This document shows, piece after piece, positions 63,801 to 64,000 of a stretch of DNA of 64,000 nt (positions are counted from its first letter, which is position 1; the number at the start of each line of letters is the position of its first letter). Under the pieces are notes generated by a model. The model saw nothing but the letters and a program-made list of their open reading frames with translations, was not told the origin of the DNA and ran no database searches. The stretch comes from Silvibacterium dinghuense. Its GTDB lineage: Bacteria > Acidobacteriota > Terriglobia > Terriglobales > Acidobacteriaceae. The stretch lies in assembly GCF_004123295.1 (NCBI RefSeq), contig NZ_SDMK01000002.1:1127397-1191396 (forward strand), read 5' to 3'. Position numbers and translations under genes: made by a program.

Positions 63801-64000
63801 CTCCTCCACCCGCCAACCAACGAAAATCTTGCTCTGGCTAAGAAATTCTATGCAGGCACAAAGATCAACATGGAGTTGCGCATGGAGTTCTTCAATGTCC
63901 TGAATCGCATGCAAGTCTGCGGACCAGACACCACAGTCACCGATGGGGCCGCGAACTTCGGCTACGTAGAACCTAACGGAAGCGGAGGAAGCAGTCCCTG
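63801..64000 (+). pseudogene. 5'-truncated C-terminal part of a TonB-dependent receptor (runs off window)
   Basis: In one frame the sequence encodes NENLALAKKFYAGTKINMELRMEFFNVLNR and then GPDTTVTDGAANFGYVEPNG, the pattern seen just before the C-terminal strand of acidobacterial Oar/TonB-dependent receptors. No start, plug or earlier barrel region precedes it; IS-relic sequence lies upstream. The 3' end is beyond the window. It looks like a receptor gene cut by the mobile element. Confidence 0.7.

Overview
The window looks like chromosomal DNA of an acidobacterium, probably Terriglobales/Acidobacteriaceae. This is inferred from gene content and order: a very large single-strand flagellar cluster, an HspR-type dnaK/dnaJ heat-shock cluster, a GT21/HpnI-like glycosyltransferase, and the tail of a TonB-dependent receptor. 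Most of it is GC-rich and tightly packed. The last 11 kb is visibly AT-richer and less tidy. No database search was possible, so the taxonomic call is an inference.

Layout. 1-8.6 kb: elongator tRNA-Met, an S41/CtpA-type protein that has lost its catalytic Ser and Lys, a class A penicillin-binding protein, an outer-membrane beta-barrel, a small glutaredoxin, a TIR-domain protein converging on a heme-binding HAMP sensor, tRNA-Leu(UAG) and a DUF3467 protein. 8.76-38.8 kb, all on the minus strand: an OmpR-type regulator and an NtrC-type activator lead into flgB-flgC-fliE-fliF-fliG-fliH-fliI-fliJ-fliK-flgD-flgE, then fliN-like-fliO-fliP-fliQ-fliR-flhB-flhA-fliA-fliM-fliN-(MshEN-like)-flgF-flgG-flgA-flgH-flgI-flgJ, and finally flgM-flgN-flgK-flgL. 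A textbook sigma-28 promoter sits just before flgM, so the last four genes form a FliA-dependent late unit controlled by FlgM. Filament, stator and chemotaxis genes are absent from the window.

39-52.9 kb, mainly housekeeping: lexA converging on a DHA2-type MFS exporter; dnaK with a probable HAIR operator over its -35; a small ORF, a Nei/Fpg-type glycosylase, dnaJ, a conserved small protein and hspR; a GT21 glycosyltransferase and an FAD oxidoreductase with a perfect terminator hairpin; then on the minus strand a small membrane protein, a peroxiredoxin-like protein and ffh. 52.8 kb: initiator tRNA-fMet.

52.9-64 kb: a probable acquired polysaccharide island next to tRNA-fMet. It holds Wzz-, Wzx- and Wzy-type proteins, UDP-galactopyranose mutase and four GT2 glycosyltransferases, indicating a galactofuranose-containing glycan made by the Wzx/Wzy route. 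Decayed remnants of closely related IS3-family elements bracket it, and it ends in a 5'-truncated TonB-dependent-receptor tail running off the window.

Standout observations: a near-perfect inverted copy of the tRNA-Met anticodon arm about 100 nt downstream of that tRNA; a stand-alone protein in the flagellar operon carrying both c-di-GMP-binding motifs of the MshEN fold; an NtrC-type flagellar activator without a DNA-binding domain; a HAIR operator paired with its cognate HspR gene; and a dead S41 peptidase.
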